This document shows, piece by piece, positions 1 through 9,466 of a stretch of DNA of 64,000 nucleotides (within the stretch, counting starts at the first letter, position 1; the number at the start of each line of letters is the position of its first letter). The stretch spans positions 2,170,001-2,234,000 of the forward strand of contig NZ_CP031311.1 in the NCBI RefSeq assembly GCF_004799685.1, in the 5' to 3' direction. Made by a program: the position numbers and the translations under genes. Below the pieces are notes generated by a model, which was given only the letters and a program-made list of their open reading frames with translations, was not told the origin of the DNA and ran no database searches. This stretch comes from Halobellus limi (GTDB lineage Archaea > Halobacteriota > Halobacteria > Halobacteriales > Haloferacaceae).

Positions 1-2674
1 CGCTATCAAACTAGTGAACAGACTACTCTTTGTCAAGTTCCTAGAAGGAGATGTCATACCTGATAGCTTTCTCAACAAACGTGTGAACAACTTCCAAGAC
101 GCTCAAGAGAAGGTAGACCGGTTTGGAGGGGGCTTATACAAATCACAGCTAGAACCACTGTTCTTCAGTCTGTTCAATACCGAAGAAGACGACCGAATCT
201 CCAAGCATCGTGGTGGCTGGTTTGACGAAGTTCCATATTTGAATGGAAGCCTGTTCGCACCTGAAAAGGAAGAACGAGGATATGATGTTGATGACCGGAT
301 GCTGGAAACTGTTGTTCAAGACTTAGTGGAAGGTCACGAGCTAAGCGAAAATAACGGGAACCACACTTTAGATCCGTCCGTCCTCGGGAACGTCTTCGAG
401 ATGACGATTAACCATATTAGCGGTGGACAATCGCAAAAAAAAGAGGGCGCATATTACACCCCAAGCGATGTTATCAGGTTGATCACCGAGCAATCGGTTG
501 ATCCAAAAATCTACGAAATTCTCGTCGATACGTACAGCAGCCGTGTTGCTTCAGCCTCAAATATGGATGAGGGTCAGGCCCGAGAGCTTGTCGGTGACTA
601 CGATCTCGGAGAGATGCTTCGGGAAATTGAGCAACGTCAAGGATACTTTACAGATCCAGAAGCACTTGAAGAGGCGTACGATCGGTTGGGTAAACTGAAA
701 ATCGTTGACCCTGCCTGCGGATCAGGTCACTTCCTCACTGCTGTCTTGGACGAAATCCACCGTGTCAGGATGTCGTTGCTAAGAGGTATGAAAGGCGACA
801 ATTTGGATGAAAAAGACGTGTATTCAGCGAAGAAAGACCTAGTTTTGAACACGATCTACGGAGTGGACGTGAATCCAATCGCGATTGAAATTGCGAAGCT
901 CCGTGTCTGGCTTAAAATGGTAGAGGAAGGTTGGAGAGAGGAGTTCGGTCGATTACCAAATATCGACGTGAACATCGTGCCGGGGAACTCCCTAGTTGGC
1001 CTTCCGGCTATTAGCAGCGGTCAGTCGATGTTACAGGCTTTCGATGTTGATTTAAGCGGAATTCAAAATGTCCGTGATAAGTATAGAGAGGGACAAATCA
1101 ATCGACGAGAATTGGACACGCGAATTGATGATCTCCGACCTGAAATCCGTCAGTTCTACGCTGAGAACCTTAACCACTATTTTGAGGATGAAGTGGAAAC
1201 CACCGGAAAATTCGATAACTTGACTGCGAATTTGGATTCTCTTTATCCGGTTGTAGACGCTGCCCGAGCTCGACGTAAAGATGGTGAAAATCTTTCAGAT
1301 AGAGACGGTGACAAATTGGAGAGTATTGGTTTCACAGCGTACAAAAAAAGCGGAAGATTGGATGGAGAAGATCTCCGGGGGAAAATGGGTGAGCTCCGGT
1401 CTTTGATTGAGGACGGATTCAAATTGGAGTTGGAACGTCGGCCGACAGCGTATGACTTGGAAGAGTTGCAGGAGTATGGTGAACTTTCTCACGAAGCTTT
1501 CCACTGGATTGTGGAATTCCCTGAAGCAGTCGTTAAGGACGGTACAGAGTACTCTGTTGATTTCGATATCGTTGTCGGCAACCCACCGTACGGAGACCTT
1601 GTTACCGGGATCGAACGACGGTTCACTGCCGGTTACCGGACGGGAAATATTCGGGATATAGCCGCTCAATTCTTGGAACGGCAGTTGCAGTTACTCGGTG
1701 ATGGTGGCGTCTTCGGGAACGTAATCACGCTTCGGCTTATTTACGACAGCAAGGCGTACGTTAGCCGCGATGTCTTGAATAAGAAGTTGACAGATACGCG
1801 GATAGCCTGCTTCGGCTGGCGGCCGTCGTACATATTTGCAGGTTCAGAGGCTCTTGCAGCGGTCATCACAGGTCAGAAATCTGAAGAGCCGGATGATGAC
1901 ATTCAGACTAGTCGGTTTATTCTGTTCAGTGATGAGGACCGAAAGCAGAGACTGGAGAACATCGATTACTACCGGACTGATGACCTTGTTCTCGGTGAGA
2001 CCATTGGCGGCGGTTCAATCGGTGAAAGCAGTGATAAGTCGATGCCCAAAGTAGGGACGGAGATTGCTCGAAACATATTAGAGAAGTTATCCGACGCCTC
2101 TGGTACCACGATCCGTGATAAGGAAGTGGATGAAAAGACGGAGCACAAAGTTTGGAGGAAAGAAGGTGCTCGGTACTGGATTAACCCACTGTTGGAGAGT
2201 CTTTGGAGTGAGGAAGACAGGTCGAGAGAGACCAAGCCGATGCATTTCAATTCTGAACTGGAACGGTATACGACGTTCTTGTTGATGCAGTCATCCCTGT
2301 TTTATAATCACTGGATGACCTATGGTGATCAGCAGCACGTTTCTTGGAAGCTTGTTCGCTCATTCCCGTTCCCGAATATGGAAGCTCTGAGGGAGAATGA
2401 AGAAAAGATTGAGAAATTAGCTGGTGAGCTTTGGACAGGTATCGAGGAACGTTTCCACCCGGAGATCAACGTCAGTGGAGAGATCCAAGGTGTGGCTGAG
2501 TTGAAGCCCCTAGTGGATCAGGTCGATGAATTATTCGGCCCGATGTTCGATTTGAGTGAAGAGGAAATTGAGTACGTGAAGCAACTTGATACGGAATACG
2601 GCCGATCGCTGAGGGAAGAGGGCCAAAACCAACTGCCTAATGGGGCTGTGAGCCGTGTAGAACTGAATGATTGA
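1..2674 (+). CDS. Eco57I/PglX-like adenine-specific DNA methyltransferase, 5'-partial
   Basis: The frame is open from the first bases of the window, so the N-terminus lies upstream; the first in-window ATG is at 14. The SAM-binding motif I DPACGSGHFL lies about 230 residues after that ATG and the catalytic motif NPPYGD at about 522, the order of gamma-class N6-adenine methylases. The opening NRLLFVKFLE resembles the region ahead of the methylase core in type IIG, BREX PglX and DISARM-type enzymes. Inferred role: DNA modification, possibly with restriction, in a defence system whose partners lie left of the window. Its GC content is clearly below that of the host genes at the right end, which suggests transfer. 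It converges on the viral late operon. The exact subtype cannot be fixed without the N-terminus. Confidence 0.85.
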   Translation, partial: AIKLVNRLLFVKFLEGDVIPDSFLNKRVNNFQDAQEKVDRFGGGLYKSQLEPLFFSLFNTEEDDRISKHRGGWFDEVPYLNGSLFAPEKEERGYDVDDRMLETVVQDLVEGHELSENNGNHTLDPSVLGNVFEMTINHISGGQSQKKEGAYYTPSDVIRLITEQSVDPKIYEILVDTYSSRVASASNMDEGQARELVGDYDLGEMLREIEQRQGYFTDPEALEEAYDRLGKLKIVDPACGSGHFLTAVLDEIHRVRMSLLRGMKGDNLDEKDVYSAKKDLVLNTIYGVDVNPIAIEIAKLRVWLKMVEEGWREEFGRLPNIDVNIVPGNSLVGLPAISSGQSMLQAFDVDLSGIQNVRDKYREGQINRRELDTRIDDLRPEIRQFYAENLNHYFEDEVETTGKFDNLTANLDSLYPVVDAARARRKDGENLSDRDGDKLESIGFTAYKKSGRLDGEDLRGKMGELRSLIEDGFKLELERRPTAYDLEELQEYGELSHEAFHWIVEFPEAVVKDGTEYSVDFDIVVGNPPYGDLVTGIERRFTAGYRTGNIRDIAAQFLERQLQLLGDGGVFGNVITLRLIYDSKAYVSRDVLNKKLTDTRIACFGWRPSYIFAGSEALAAVITGQKSEEPDDDIQTSRFILFSDEDRKQRLENIDYYRTDDLVLGETIGGGSIGESSDKSMPKVGTEIARNILEKLSDASGTTIRDKEVDEKTEHKVWRKEGARYWINPLLESLWSEEDRSRETKPMHFNSELERYTTFLLMQSSLFYNHWMTYGDQQHVSWKLVRSFPFPNMEALRENEEKIEKLAGELWTGIEERFHPEINVSGEIQGVAELKPLVDQVDELFGPMFDLSEEEIEYVKQLDTEYGRSLREEGQNQLPNGAVSRVELND

Positions 2675-2772
2675 TCCAAGCTTGACTGTAAACTAAACAA
2701 TATTTTTACTGGTTGATTCACCCGTGGACCTACGAAGCAACCTCTCCTCCTCATCGGTTTGGCTTGTCGCAT

Positions 2773-2874
2773 CTACCTCCCAAATCGTACTGACCCACAG
2801 CTTCGACACACCCACCCGCGACTCGTCACCGTCACTTGACTCCCACAATTCGGACACCGACTATTTCGTTTCAT
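2773..2874 (-). CDS. Tiny zinc-ribbon protein (33 aa)
   Basis: An ATG-to-TAG frame encodes 33 residues with two CxxC knuckles (CPNC near residue 8 and CRSC near residue 24), the minimal zinc ribbon. It lies downstream of, and co-directional with, the viral late genes and faces the methylase gene. Many similar tiny zinc proteins occur in the early half of this provirus, which supports its being real. Function unknown; perhaps nucleic-acid or protein binding. Confidence 0.55.
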   Translation of the reverse strand: MKRNSRCPNCGSQVTVTSRGWVCRSCGSVRFGR

Positions 2875-3044
2875 AATCAAAGATTAGGAGCCTCAATTCC
2901 CCAAAATACGCCATTTCTCATATCCAAACCTCGCGCCTCTCAGAGCTTTCTGATGGCAAACCAAGGTACGACCAAAACCATTCGGACCCGACCAAAGCGC
3001 CAACACGACGCAATCTGAGGCGTGGCAATTCGTGAACAATGGTG

Positions 3045-3203
3045 CTATTTGCGCTGCTCATCCGACTTCACAGATTCCCCGCCACCCACACCGTATTTTC
3101 GCGCCACAATCTTCCGAGCCGCCTTCGGCATCCCCGCGCCGAGCGCAAGTCCGACAAACAGCAGCTCAAAATCACCGATTACAATTATCTCAGGTAGATT
3201 CAT
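3045..3203 (-). CDS. Small single-TM protein at the end of the late operon (52 aa)
   Basis: An ATG-to-TAG frame of 52 residues, 48 bp after the tail-tip gene and on the same strand. Residues about 5-25 are hydrophobic (PEIIVIGDFELLFVGLALGAG), followed by a basic stretch (KAARKIVARK), so one membrane segment is likely. Its place after the tail-fibre genes is where many head-tail viruses keep lysis or envelope-interaction genes, but no family is recognisable and a holin role is only a guess. Confidence 0.5.
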   Translation of the reverse strand: MNLPEIIVIGDFELLFVGLALGAGMPKAARKIVARKYGVGGGESVKSDEQRK

Positions 3204-3251
3204 TTTCGCACCAAGTAGAGTGTTCGTCGATCAATTCAGTTAGCAAAAAAA

Positions 3252-4232
3252 TCACAGACCAGCGATCGAGAGGTCGATGTACGTACCGTCTTCCCCATCG
3301 GGACCATCTTGGCCGTCTCCTCCTCCTCGACCACCTGTACCTTTCACACCGCCTACCCCACCGAAGCCGCCGGAAAGGTTCACAGACAAGTTAGCAGTAG
3401 ACAATCCGGCAAGTGTCACAACCATTCCGCCAGCACCGCCACCGCCGCCACCCCCGCCCCCACCGTTTCCGGAGTAGTCGTTCCACCCACTTCTGTACCG
3501 ACCGTTTCCACCGTCAGAACCATCCGTTCCATCTGTTCCTTGAGAAATGATAGATCCATTTCCGGTCAACTTGGTAGCGATAATAATGATACCTTCACCG
3601 CCATCTCCACCATCACCGCCGTCTCCTCCCCTACCCCCTTCGTATCCGGTATTTCCGCTCGCGTGGTCGCCACCACCACCACCCCCGCCGCCACCGCCAC
3701 CGGCACCTGTTATGAAACTCGCAATGAGAGTGCGGAAGTTGTCAAATTCGGTGCTTGGGAAAAGACGGAAATCGTCTACAGCAGCGGCCTCTGTTGCGGT
3801 AGCTGTTCCCCCACTTCCACCGCTGCCACCACCTTCGCCACCCCCGCCTCCGTTTCCACCGGGACCACCGGGAATGTATCGAGCAGTTTGACCGTCAGTT
3901 CCGGGATCTCCACCTTCCGGGTCTGTACTGTAGTGACCTGCTCGACCACCGGAACCACCAAATCCACCGGAACCTCCTTGAGACGTACCATTAATCGTGC
4001 CATCGATGTTTGCTGTGCGCTGGCAATAGATCATCGTCGGCCCGGTGAGCGTGACCGTTACGCCCGCGTCAACGTTGAAGGATTTGACAAAGTGTAGGCC
4101 CGAGAGGGTACCGTCAGCCGTGAAATTGAGATCACCGTCAGATCCGTCTCCATAGATAGGAGAAGAAATAATCGCGTTTGCGTTCACCCAATCCTTTACC
4201 TCCTGAAACGTCGAAATTTTATTCAAAACCAT
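3252..4232 (-). CDS. Glycine-rich tail-tip/adhesin protein
   Basis: 326 aa. The first ~90 residues are ordinary beta-rich sequence. The rest is dominated by Gly/Ser-rich blocks (GGSGGFGGSGGRAG, then long GGGGG runs) broken by short conserved segments near residues 160-175 and 210-240. Polyglycine-rich tips of this kind are known in phage tail-fibre adhesins such as T-even gp38, where glycine loops form the receptor-binding surface. Its start codon overlaps the stop of the upstream fibre gene (TGATG), so translation is probably coupled. Inferred role: host recognition at the fibre tip. The GC-rich repeats open long antisense frames here that I do not consider genes. Confidence 0.75.
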   Translation of the reverse strand: MVLNKISTFQEVKDWVNANAIISSPIYGDGSDGDLNFTADGTLSGLHFVKSFNVDAGVTVTLTGPTMIYCQRTANIDGTINGTSQGGSGGFGGSGGRAGHYSTDPEGGDPGTDGQTARYIPGGPGGNGGGGGEGGGSGGSGGTATATEAAAVDDFRLFPSTEFDNFRTLIASFITGAGGGGGGGGGGGDHASGNTGYEGGRGGDGGDGGDGGEGIIIIATKLTGNGSIISQGTDGTDGSDGGNGRYRSGWNDYSGNGGGGGGGGGGAGGMVVTLAGLSTANLSVNLSGGFGGVGGVKGTGGRGGGDGQDGPDGEDGTYIDLSIAGL

Positions 4233-4951
4233 CAGTTTCCATCCTCAAGGTACAGCCCATCGCCGTCGATATACACCAATTCACCAGCGGTAATTCCCGA
4301 AGGAACGTCTCCTGTGGACGCGTAGCTCGGAATACTCGCACCGTCCAATTTTCTAACAAACCGAGAATCAGACGCTGACTGCGTGTAGTACCGCGAGTCG
4401 TGATTGTGACCAGCAGAAGCAAAATTTGAATCAGTCTGTGCGGTCGTGTACGAGCCGACTTGCGCGGCAGTCACTCCGTGGGGGTTCGACGTGTTACCCG
4501 TATGCGAATCAAGTTCGGCCTGAGTCGCCGGGTCAAAATCAAGGTGAGAAACGGAAACCGTCCCCGCAGCATCCTCAATCGCGCCGACCTGCGTGAACGT
4601 CACATTGTGCGGATTCGTCATATCGGACGTGTGAGCCGTAAGCTCCGCCTCCGTCCCAACACGTCTCCACGCGTCAAAGTCCGCGTCATAGACTTCAAGA
4701 ATTGACTCCGAGCCACCAGTATTCCAAAGCAACTCACCATTCGTGGGGTTGTTCGGCCGTAAACCTGCGACAGACGAATCAAGCCGCCCGTTCGTGAGAT
4801 CGACGAGGTGTAGCACATCGTCAATCAGATTCGACATTCCGAAGTTGTCGTACGCATCAACCGGCGGCACATCCTTCTGATAGCTGTACCCCGTCGGCCA
4901 AACTTGACCTGCATCTCCCCACTCAATCAACTGCGAATTGTACGTCGTCAT
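4232..4951 (-). CDS. Tail fibre protein
   Basis: 239 aa. The middle carries phage tail-fibre repeats: NPHNVTFTQVGA and then NPHGVTAAQVGS, each preceded by a HTS/HTG segment, followed by GHNHDSRYYT near residue 185. NPHxVTxxQVG and GHxH repeats are typical of trimeric fibre shafts. It follows the gpI-like baseplate gene, as fibre genes do in P2-type viruses, and abuts it at 4951. Inferred role: distal shaft linking the baseplate to the glycine-rich tip. Confidence 0.85.
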   Translation of the reverse strand: MTTYNSQLIEWGDAGQVWPTGYSYQKDVPPVDAYDNFGMSNLIDDVLHLVDLTNGRLDSSVAGLRPNNPTNGELLWNTGGSESILEVYDADFDAWRRVGTEAELTAHTSDMTNPHNVTFTQVGAIEDAAGTVSVSHLDFDPATQAELDSHTGNTSNPHGVTAAQVGSYTTAQTDSNFASAGHNHDSRYYTQSASDSRFVRKLDGASIPSYASTGDVPSGITAGELVYIDGDGLYLEDGN

Positions 4952-5577
4952 TATCGTAGAATACCAGAATACGTTCCGCCAGATCCGATCGGATCATCGT
5001 TTATATCAAGACCGTCATACCCCGCCGATGTATTGTACGTCCCGCTGTCGTACTCTGCCGGAGAGATATATTCAAGCGTGCCGAGCGTCGTCGATTCGAG
5101 CCGGTACCCCGCCGAAATCAGATCCGAGAGAATATTCACAAACTCCGAGACAGAAATACTCAGATCATTAACCGCCTGTCCCGGAACCGAGAGCACAATC
5201 ACGCCTGCCTCAGCAGAATCAGCGTACGAGATCGACTCCGGTGACACATCGAGCAACGTAGCCGCCCGAACAATCAGATCGTTCGCCGTCCCCTCAGACG
5301 TGAGTGCCTGATACGCCGCAATAATTCGCGTCCGGAACGTCTCGATCGGCTCGTTCTCTCGGTGCGTTACTCCGACCGGCGTTGCCAACTCCGCAAGCTG
5401 CTCAATCGTATCTGCATCCTGAACCCGAACAGCGTCCTGAACGTCAGCGATTTCAGCAACACGATCTGCCGCCGAGTTGCCCACCGCGACGAGTACCTTG
5501 TAGTTGTTCGTCTGTGGACTCTTCGGGAACCACCCCGGAAGGCCAGCGGCTAACTGCGAAATCTCTTCAGAACTCAC
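4951..5577 (-). CDS. Baseplate wedge protein, gpI-like
   Basis: 208 aa, lying directly after the baseplate J gene with a 4-bp overlap. The N-terminal half is helical; the middle matches the layout of P2 gpI/YmfQ-type proteins that bridge baseplate and fibres. The C-terminus is Gly/Ser/Tyr-rich (SAGYDGLDINDDPIGSGG). I rely mainly on position between gpJ and the fibre; the sequence alone is not diagnostic. Confidence 0.65.
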   Translation of the reverse strand: MSSEEISQLAAGLPGWFPKSPQTNNYKVLVAVGNSAADRVAEIADVQDAVRVQDADTIEQLAELATPVGVTHRENEPIETFRTRIIAAYQALTSEGTANDLIVRAATLLDVSPESISYADSAEAGVIVLSVPGQAVNDLSISVSEFVNILSDLISAGYRLESTTLGTLEYISPAEYDSGTYNTSAGYDGLDINDDPIGSGGTYSGILR

Positions 5578-6827
5578 GGCGTCACCACCGTCGTCGTAAT
5601 CGCAATCGAGCCGTCAGTCGCATCCGCCGTCGCCTTTTCGCCCAACGACACCGGAATGTTCGAGGTATCAGTCCCGGTCGGTACTGCGTCCCCATTGATC
5701 GTCAGCGAAGTAACGTCGTACACACCCGGCGTGTCACGAATCGCGTATTCAACCGACCCGAAGATAACATCGTCACCAACGGAAAGGCGGCCGTCGTCAT
5801 TGTTCCCCGATGACAGCACCCCGCCAATGTACTGAACCACGTTGTCACGGACTGCATCGTCGCCAGCGTATTCCTCAGTCACCTGAAGATCGAGATCCAC
5901 GTAGATTTGCACCGACACCGGCTCAGAAAACCCAATCGTGAACGTCTGGCCGTTGATCAGCGTTGCCACGCCAGACGCAGCGGTCCCATAGACACCACTC
6001 GAAGAGGTGTCGCCAGCGGCCTTCGTATCCATAATCGCCTGTGCAATCCTGTCGTCGAGGTCCGTACCGTCCTCCGTCTCAACGACCAACTCAAACGAGT
6101 GTGCGGGTTGCCCGTCCCCATTCGGGTCGTTCTGATCGTTGAGGAAAATGCTCACAGACTTCACCGCCGGAATCGCACGGAGCGCAGAGATTAGCCCTGA
6201 TGCCGACGCCCGAGAACCCGTAGTCAGATTTTCCTTCGCGCGCTCGCGCAACTCTTCGTCGGACTCACGGTCGCGCCCACCGTCAGTCGCCGCCGCGTTG
6301 GTTGCCTCCTCAACGCCGCTCACGTCGTCAACGAACACCGTGATCTTACCAGCGCCAACGTTCCCGTCGACGCCGCCTACCTCAGCCTCGATCTTCGCGT
6401 CGACCGAACTATTCCCGGACGTAAGCGTGACTTTCTCCGTCGTCCGGTAGACAATCGGATTCGACCCGCTGGTCTGTAGCCGCACGCCTTTCCGCACCTG
6501 ATAGTCCTGAGTCGCCGCATTAGACCGTGAGAATGTTACTACCCCCGTAGCGCGCACAGACTGTCGGCGCGGAACACCAATCAGCGCCGTCAGAAAGTCG
6601 AGTGCCTCAGCGGTCGCATTATCGATCTGTGCCGAGTCGAGAACAAGCCCGAGATCGTTCTGAAGTTCAACAATTCGCTCGGCCCACGGAAGGTACAGTG
6701 TCCGGGCAATCGAAGAAATGTCGTCCGGTACGTCGTCACCGATCTGTGCTTCCAAATCGGCAACCATCGTGTCAAGGACGGCCTCAACGCTGTCGCTAAC
6801 GAATCTGCCGTCTACAATCGCTCCCAT
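5574..6827 (-). CDS. Baseplate J-like protein
   Basis: 417 aa, the usual size of the P2 gpJ / Mu gp47 family, which builds the wedges of contractile-tail baseplates. The N-terminal part (LDFLTALIGVPRR, ATGVVTFSRS, VRKGVRLQTSG) and central part (VGAGKITVFVD, GRDRESDEELRERAKENL) are characteristic, including the DRESDEELR box. It sits between the gp25-like and gpI-like genes, the conserved myovirus order. This gene shows the tail is contractile. Confidence 0.93.
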   Translation of the reverse strand: MGAIVDGRFVSDSVEAVLDTMVADLEAQIGDDVPDDISSIARTLYLPWAERIVELQNDLGLVLDSAQIDNATAEALDFLTALIGVPRRQSVRATGVVTFSRSNAATQDYQVRKGVRLQTSGSNPIVYRTTEKVTLTSGNSSVDAKIEAEVGGVDGNVGAGKITVFVDDVSGVEEATNAAATDGGRDRESDEELRERAKENLTTGSRASASGLISALRAIPAVKSVSIFLNDQNDPNGDGQPAHSFELVVETEDGTDLDDRIAQAIMDTKAAGDTSSSGVYGTAASGVATLINGQTFTIGFSEPVSVQIYVDLDLQVTEEYAGDDAVRDNVVQYIGGVLSSGNNDDGRLSVGDDVIFGSVEYAIRDTPGVYDVTSLTINGDAVPTGTDTSNIPVSLGEKATADATDGSIAITTTVVTP

Positions 6828-7154
6828 TTATCCTTCTAATTCAACCGCTTCCGTCTCGCCGGTCGTGTAGACCAACTCAACGATATACTTGTTCTCCTGC
6901 TCAAAATCAGGGTACGCCGTCACCTCCGATACCTCATCAACAAACTCAAGCTCACGAGAAATCCGATTCGCTTTCAAATCGAGTTGCTGAAGGAGCGAGT
7001 CTCGGTCAATCGTCCCGATCAGTGAATCAAACACCGCCGTTACCGCTACCCGAAATCGCTGATTCTGAAGGTCAACTCCGGTTGTCGTCCCCACGTCGCC
7101 CGTATCCTCAGAGAATACAAGATCGAGATATTCGTCTACTTGAAAATCAATCAT
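6828..7154 (-). CDS. Baseplate gp25/W-like protein
   Basis: 108 aa. Small beta-rich protein upstream of and abutting baseplate J. The layout LVFSEDTGDVGTTTGVDLQNQRF, then IGTIDRDSLLQQL, then repeated beta strands ending in VELVYTTGETEAVEL fits T4 gp25 / P2 gpW / XkdS, the sheath-nucleating wedge component with a lysozyme-like fold. Length and synteny agree. Acidic, as expected for a halophile. Confidence 0.8.
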   Translation of the reverse strand: MIDFQVDEYLDLVFSEDTGDVGTTTGVDLQNQRFRVAVTAVFDSLIGTIDRDSLLQQLDLKANRISRELEFVDEVSEVTAYPDFEQENKYIVELVYTTGETEAVELEG

Positions 7155-7157
7155 AAC

Positions 7158-7616
7158 TTACTGCGGTGTCCCCGTCACGTTCTGTGCACCATCGTCCGTG
7201 TACGCGTGCGCGTGTTGCTCGAAATCGATCCCATTGATCAGCACCGACTCGCCTGAGATATTCACGTCGCCCGACGCCGCAACCGACACATCGAACTTCC
7301 CATCTCCTCGTCGCTTAACCCGAACAAGCGTGTCCGCGTCAAACGAAAACGCAAGCTCGCCGGGTCCTACGTCTGTCGGCGCGTACTGACTCCCATTCAG
7401 GGGAAACATAGCCACGTAGGACTGATCGTTGAGCCGATAGACCTGAACGTGATCGCCCTCGTTCGGGGTAATGATCCCACCTGCGAAGGGCTGAAAGAAC
7501 GGGATCGACGATTTGGACGCGCCCGGTCGGTCAAACATAACGTCAACAACGACCCGGCCGCCCTCGATTCGAGAGCTTGAAACAATCCCCACCCTCGGGG
7601 CATTACGCTGCTTCAT
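7158..7616 (-). CDS. Baseplate spike protein, gpV-like
   Basis: 152 aa. An OB-fold-like N-terminus (GRVVVDVMFDRPGASKSS, then PNEGDHVQVYRLNDQSYVAMF) is followed by a short beta-helix-like stretch (DVSVAASGDVNISGESVLING) and a terminal HAHAYTDDG. The final HxH near the tip resembles metal-binding histidines in P2 gpV and Mu gp45 spikes. Inferred role: the membrane- or S-layer-puncturing needle under the tail hub. It lies between the hub and gp25-like genes. Confidence 0.8.
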   Translation of the reverse strand: MKQRNAPRVGIVSSSRIEGGRVVVDVMFDRPGASKSSIPFFQPFAGGIITPNEGDHVQVYRLNDQSYVAMFPLNGSQYAPTDVGPGELAFSFDADTLVRVKRRGDGKFDVSVAASGDVNISGESVLINGIDFEQHAHAYTDDGAQNVTGTPQ

Positions 7617-9002
7617 TCACTCTCCGGCGTATCTTCCATTCGTAGCCTCGTAGAACTCTTCAGCGTCAACCCATCCGTCAATCTCCGGCGACGTGATCAG
7701 CGATGTTGTCTCGATCAACGACGGGTCGACGAGCTTGCCGACATTGATCCGAAGACTCCACCCTACCGTGGGATTGATTTCGTGAGTTAGTCCTTGCACA
7801 GCGAAAACGCCCGCCGGAACATCAGGCCCGCACTCGCTCTCATTCGGGATCACGTAGATGTGGTCGCCAAGCGAAACGTCGTGTGCGGTCAGATCCGACC
7901 ACGGTGCTGTCTGCGTCCCGTTTATCGCAATCGTCCCCTGCTTCGATCTGATAAGCCGTTGTAGTAGCGCCGACTGTGCAATCATCTCAACCTCGCCGAT
8001 GGATTTGACGTTCTTCGGGGAGAGGAACAGTGACTTCCCGTTGCCCTTTCCGTTCCATACGGAGTGAGATCGAACACGGAAATAGTCGCTCCCGATGCCC
8101 GTAAACGGTATCTCGAAGATTCGATAGCGGCCCTCAACCTTGACCTGCGTGACCGGTGATTTCTCCGTGATAACCGAATAATCGCTCATCACCAAATCAC
8201 CACCCTGCTCGCCTACAATGATCGGTTGAGCCGAAAACTGCGAGTGCCCGAACCACAGGTAGCCGTCGTCGTCCACCCACGTCTCGATCTCAAAGGTATC
8301 CGCGACCGCCTGAATCGCCTCAGCCGGAGTCGCGCCCTCCACGTCGAAGCCACCCTTTCGATTCCGAAGGCCAAGCGCCCACTCAGCCGCGCCGAGACTC
8401 CACCGGAAAATCTCCTCGGCCGCGTTGACCTGTGCCTCCTTAATCTCCTTCGTCGCTGTCGGAGTCGCAAGTAGCTCCCACCACTCCGGCAGTGCAAATT
8501 CAGACTGGCGGGGGAGAACCCGCCGAGCAATCTTCTTCGCCCACGAGTCGTAGGCGACGGTCATTGTGTCGTCGACCTCCGAATCCGTGTACTTGACGCC
8601 CTGAATGACGCCCTCCGTATCCACCGTCCGAATCGTTGGCAGGATGTATAGTTCGACGACTTCCCGAAGCGTGATCTCTTCAATCAGTAGATCGATCGTC
8701 CCTCGCTCAAGGACAACCCGAGGATCACGAAGCCCGATCGTCGCCCGCTTCGAGGTATTGGGCCCAAGTGAGACAGACTCCGCGTCGGCTGCCATTCTGA
8801 ACAGCCGCTTTCCGTCCATCCACACCTCAACTGGTTCGACCGCACTCAGCAAGGAATCAACAAACTCGCCTGCCTCTCGGTGTACACGAACCTGCGCGAA
8901 CTTGTACTGTCCTGAGGTTTCGCGGTACTGAATGTCATAGACGCGAATACGAACCCCCGTATTGGTGAAGCGTAGTTCCGCGTCAGAGAATGTACAGGCC
9001 AT
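7617..9002 (-). CDS. Tail hub protein, gpD/gp27-like
   Basis: 461 aa, immediately upstream of the spike gene. Features fit the gp27/gpD hub family: an N-terminal barrel with VRVHREAGEFVDSLLSAVE, a middle helical domain with PAEAIQAVADTFEIETWVDDDG, and a C-terminal SLGDHIYVIPNESECG segment before a last beta domain. The hub trimer joins the tail tube to the spike. Size and neighbours (spike, gp25, gpJ) support the call. Confidence 0.75.
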   Translation of the reverse strand: MACTFSDAELRFTNTGVRIRVYDIQYRETSGQYKFAQVRVHREAGEFVDSLLSAVEPVEVWMDGKRLFRMAADAESVSLGPNTSKRATIGLRDPRVVLERGTIDLLIEEITLREVVELYILPTIRTVDTEGVIQGVKYTDSEVDDTMTVAYDSWAKKIARRVLPRQSEFALPEWWELLATPTATKEIKEAQVNAAEEIFRWSLGAAEWALGLRNRKGGFDVEGATPAEAIQAVADTFEIETWVDDDGYLWFGHSQFSAQPIIVGEQGGDLVMSDYSVITEKSPVTQVKVEGRYRIFEIPFTGIGSDYFRVRSHSVWNGKGNGKSLFLSPKNVKSIGEVEMIAQSALLQRLIRSKQGTIAINGTQTAPWSDLTAHDVSLGDHIYVIPNESECGPDVPAGVFAVQGLTHEINPTVGWSLRINVGKLVDPSLIETTSLITSPEIDGWVDAEEFYEATNGRYAGE

Positions 9003-9004
9003 TT

Positions 9005-9466
9005 TTACAAGTCAGTTGAGTTGAAGTAGCGCCAATCGATCGTTTCCGCAGTCGGAGCCGCAGAGCCACGAGAGAGAATCCCGTTGCCCGTGTAGCCGCC
9101 CTCGTCGCGGCCAGTCGAAATCAGATTGAGCTTGAATCTATACATATCAAGCCCGGCTCCGCGATATTCGCCGTCGAGAACCTCAACCTCGCCGACCCAC
9201 TCGTCAGCGAGCATATCAAATTCAGTTCCATCATCGAGGAGATCGTCGAACGCCTGAAGCTCCGAGCGCAGGATCTTCCCCGTCACGAGGATCTCGCGGT
9301 TCTTCGACCCCGTATCATCGACCGTCTCACCTTCGCAGAGATTCTCATTCCGCGCCTTCGTCCGCTCCTTCGAGACAACAATCTCAGTCGGATAGATCGA
9401 CGGGGCGAAGATGTGAGATTCACCGCGTAGGCTGAACCGACCCATCTTGATCTGCGGGACCGGCAT
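9005..9466 (-). CDS. Tail/baseplate protein between tape measure and hub
   Basis: 153 aa. It lies between the tape measure and hub genes, where XkdP/gp53-like or LysM-type baseplate components are encoded. Visible segments are MGRFSLRGESHIFAPSIYP near the start and FDDLLDDGTEFDMLADEW in the middle. No LysM motif is seen. Called from position; likely a tube-to-hub adaptor. Confidence 0.55.
   Translation of the reverse strand: MPVPQIKMGRFSLRGESHIFAPSIYPTEIVVSKERTKARNENLCEGETVDDTGSKNREILVTGKILRSELQAFDDLLDDGTEFDMLADEWVGEVEVLDGEYRGAGLDMYRFKLNLISTGRDEGGYTGNGILSRGSAAPTAETIDWRYFNSTDL

Noticed and set aside
1-3250. Possible attL matching the rnp2 boundary
   Set aside because: I found no copy of the rnp2 junction sequence nor its missing 3' end in the left part of the window.
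3309-4097. 262-codon plus-strand frame, Thr/Ser-rich
   Set aside because: Mirror of the glycine repeats in the tail-tip gene.
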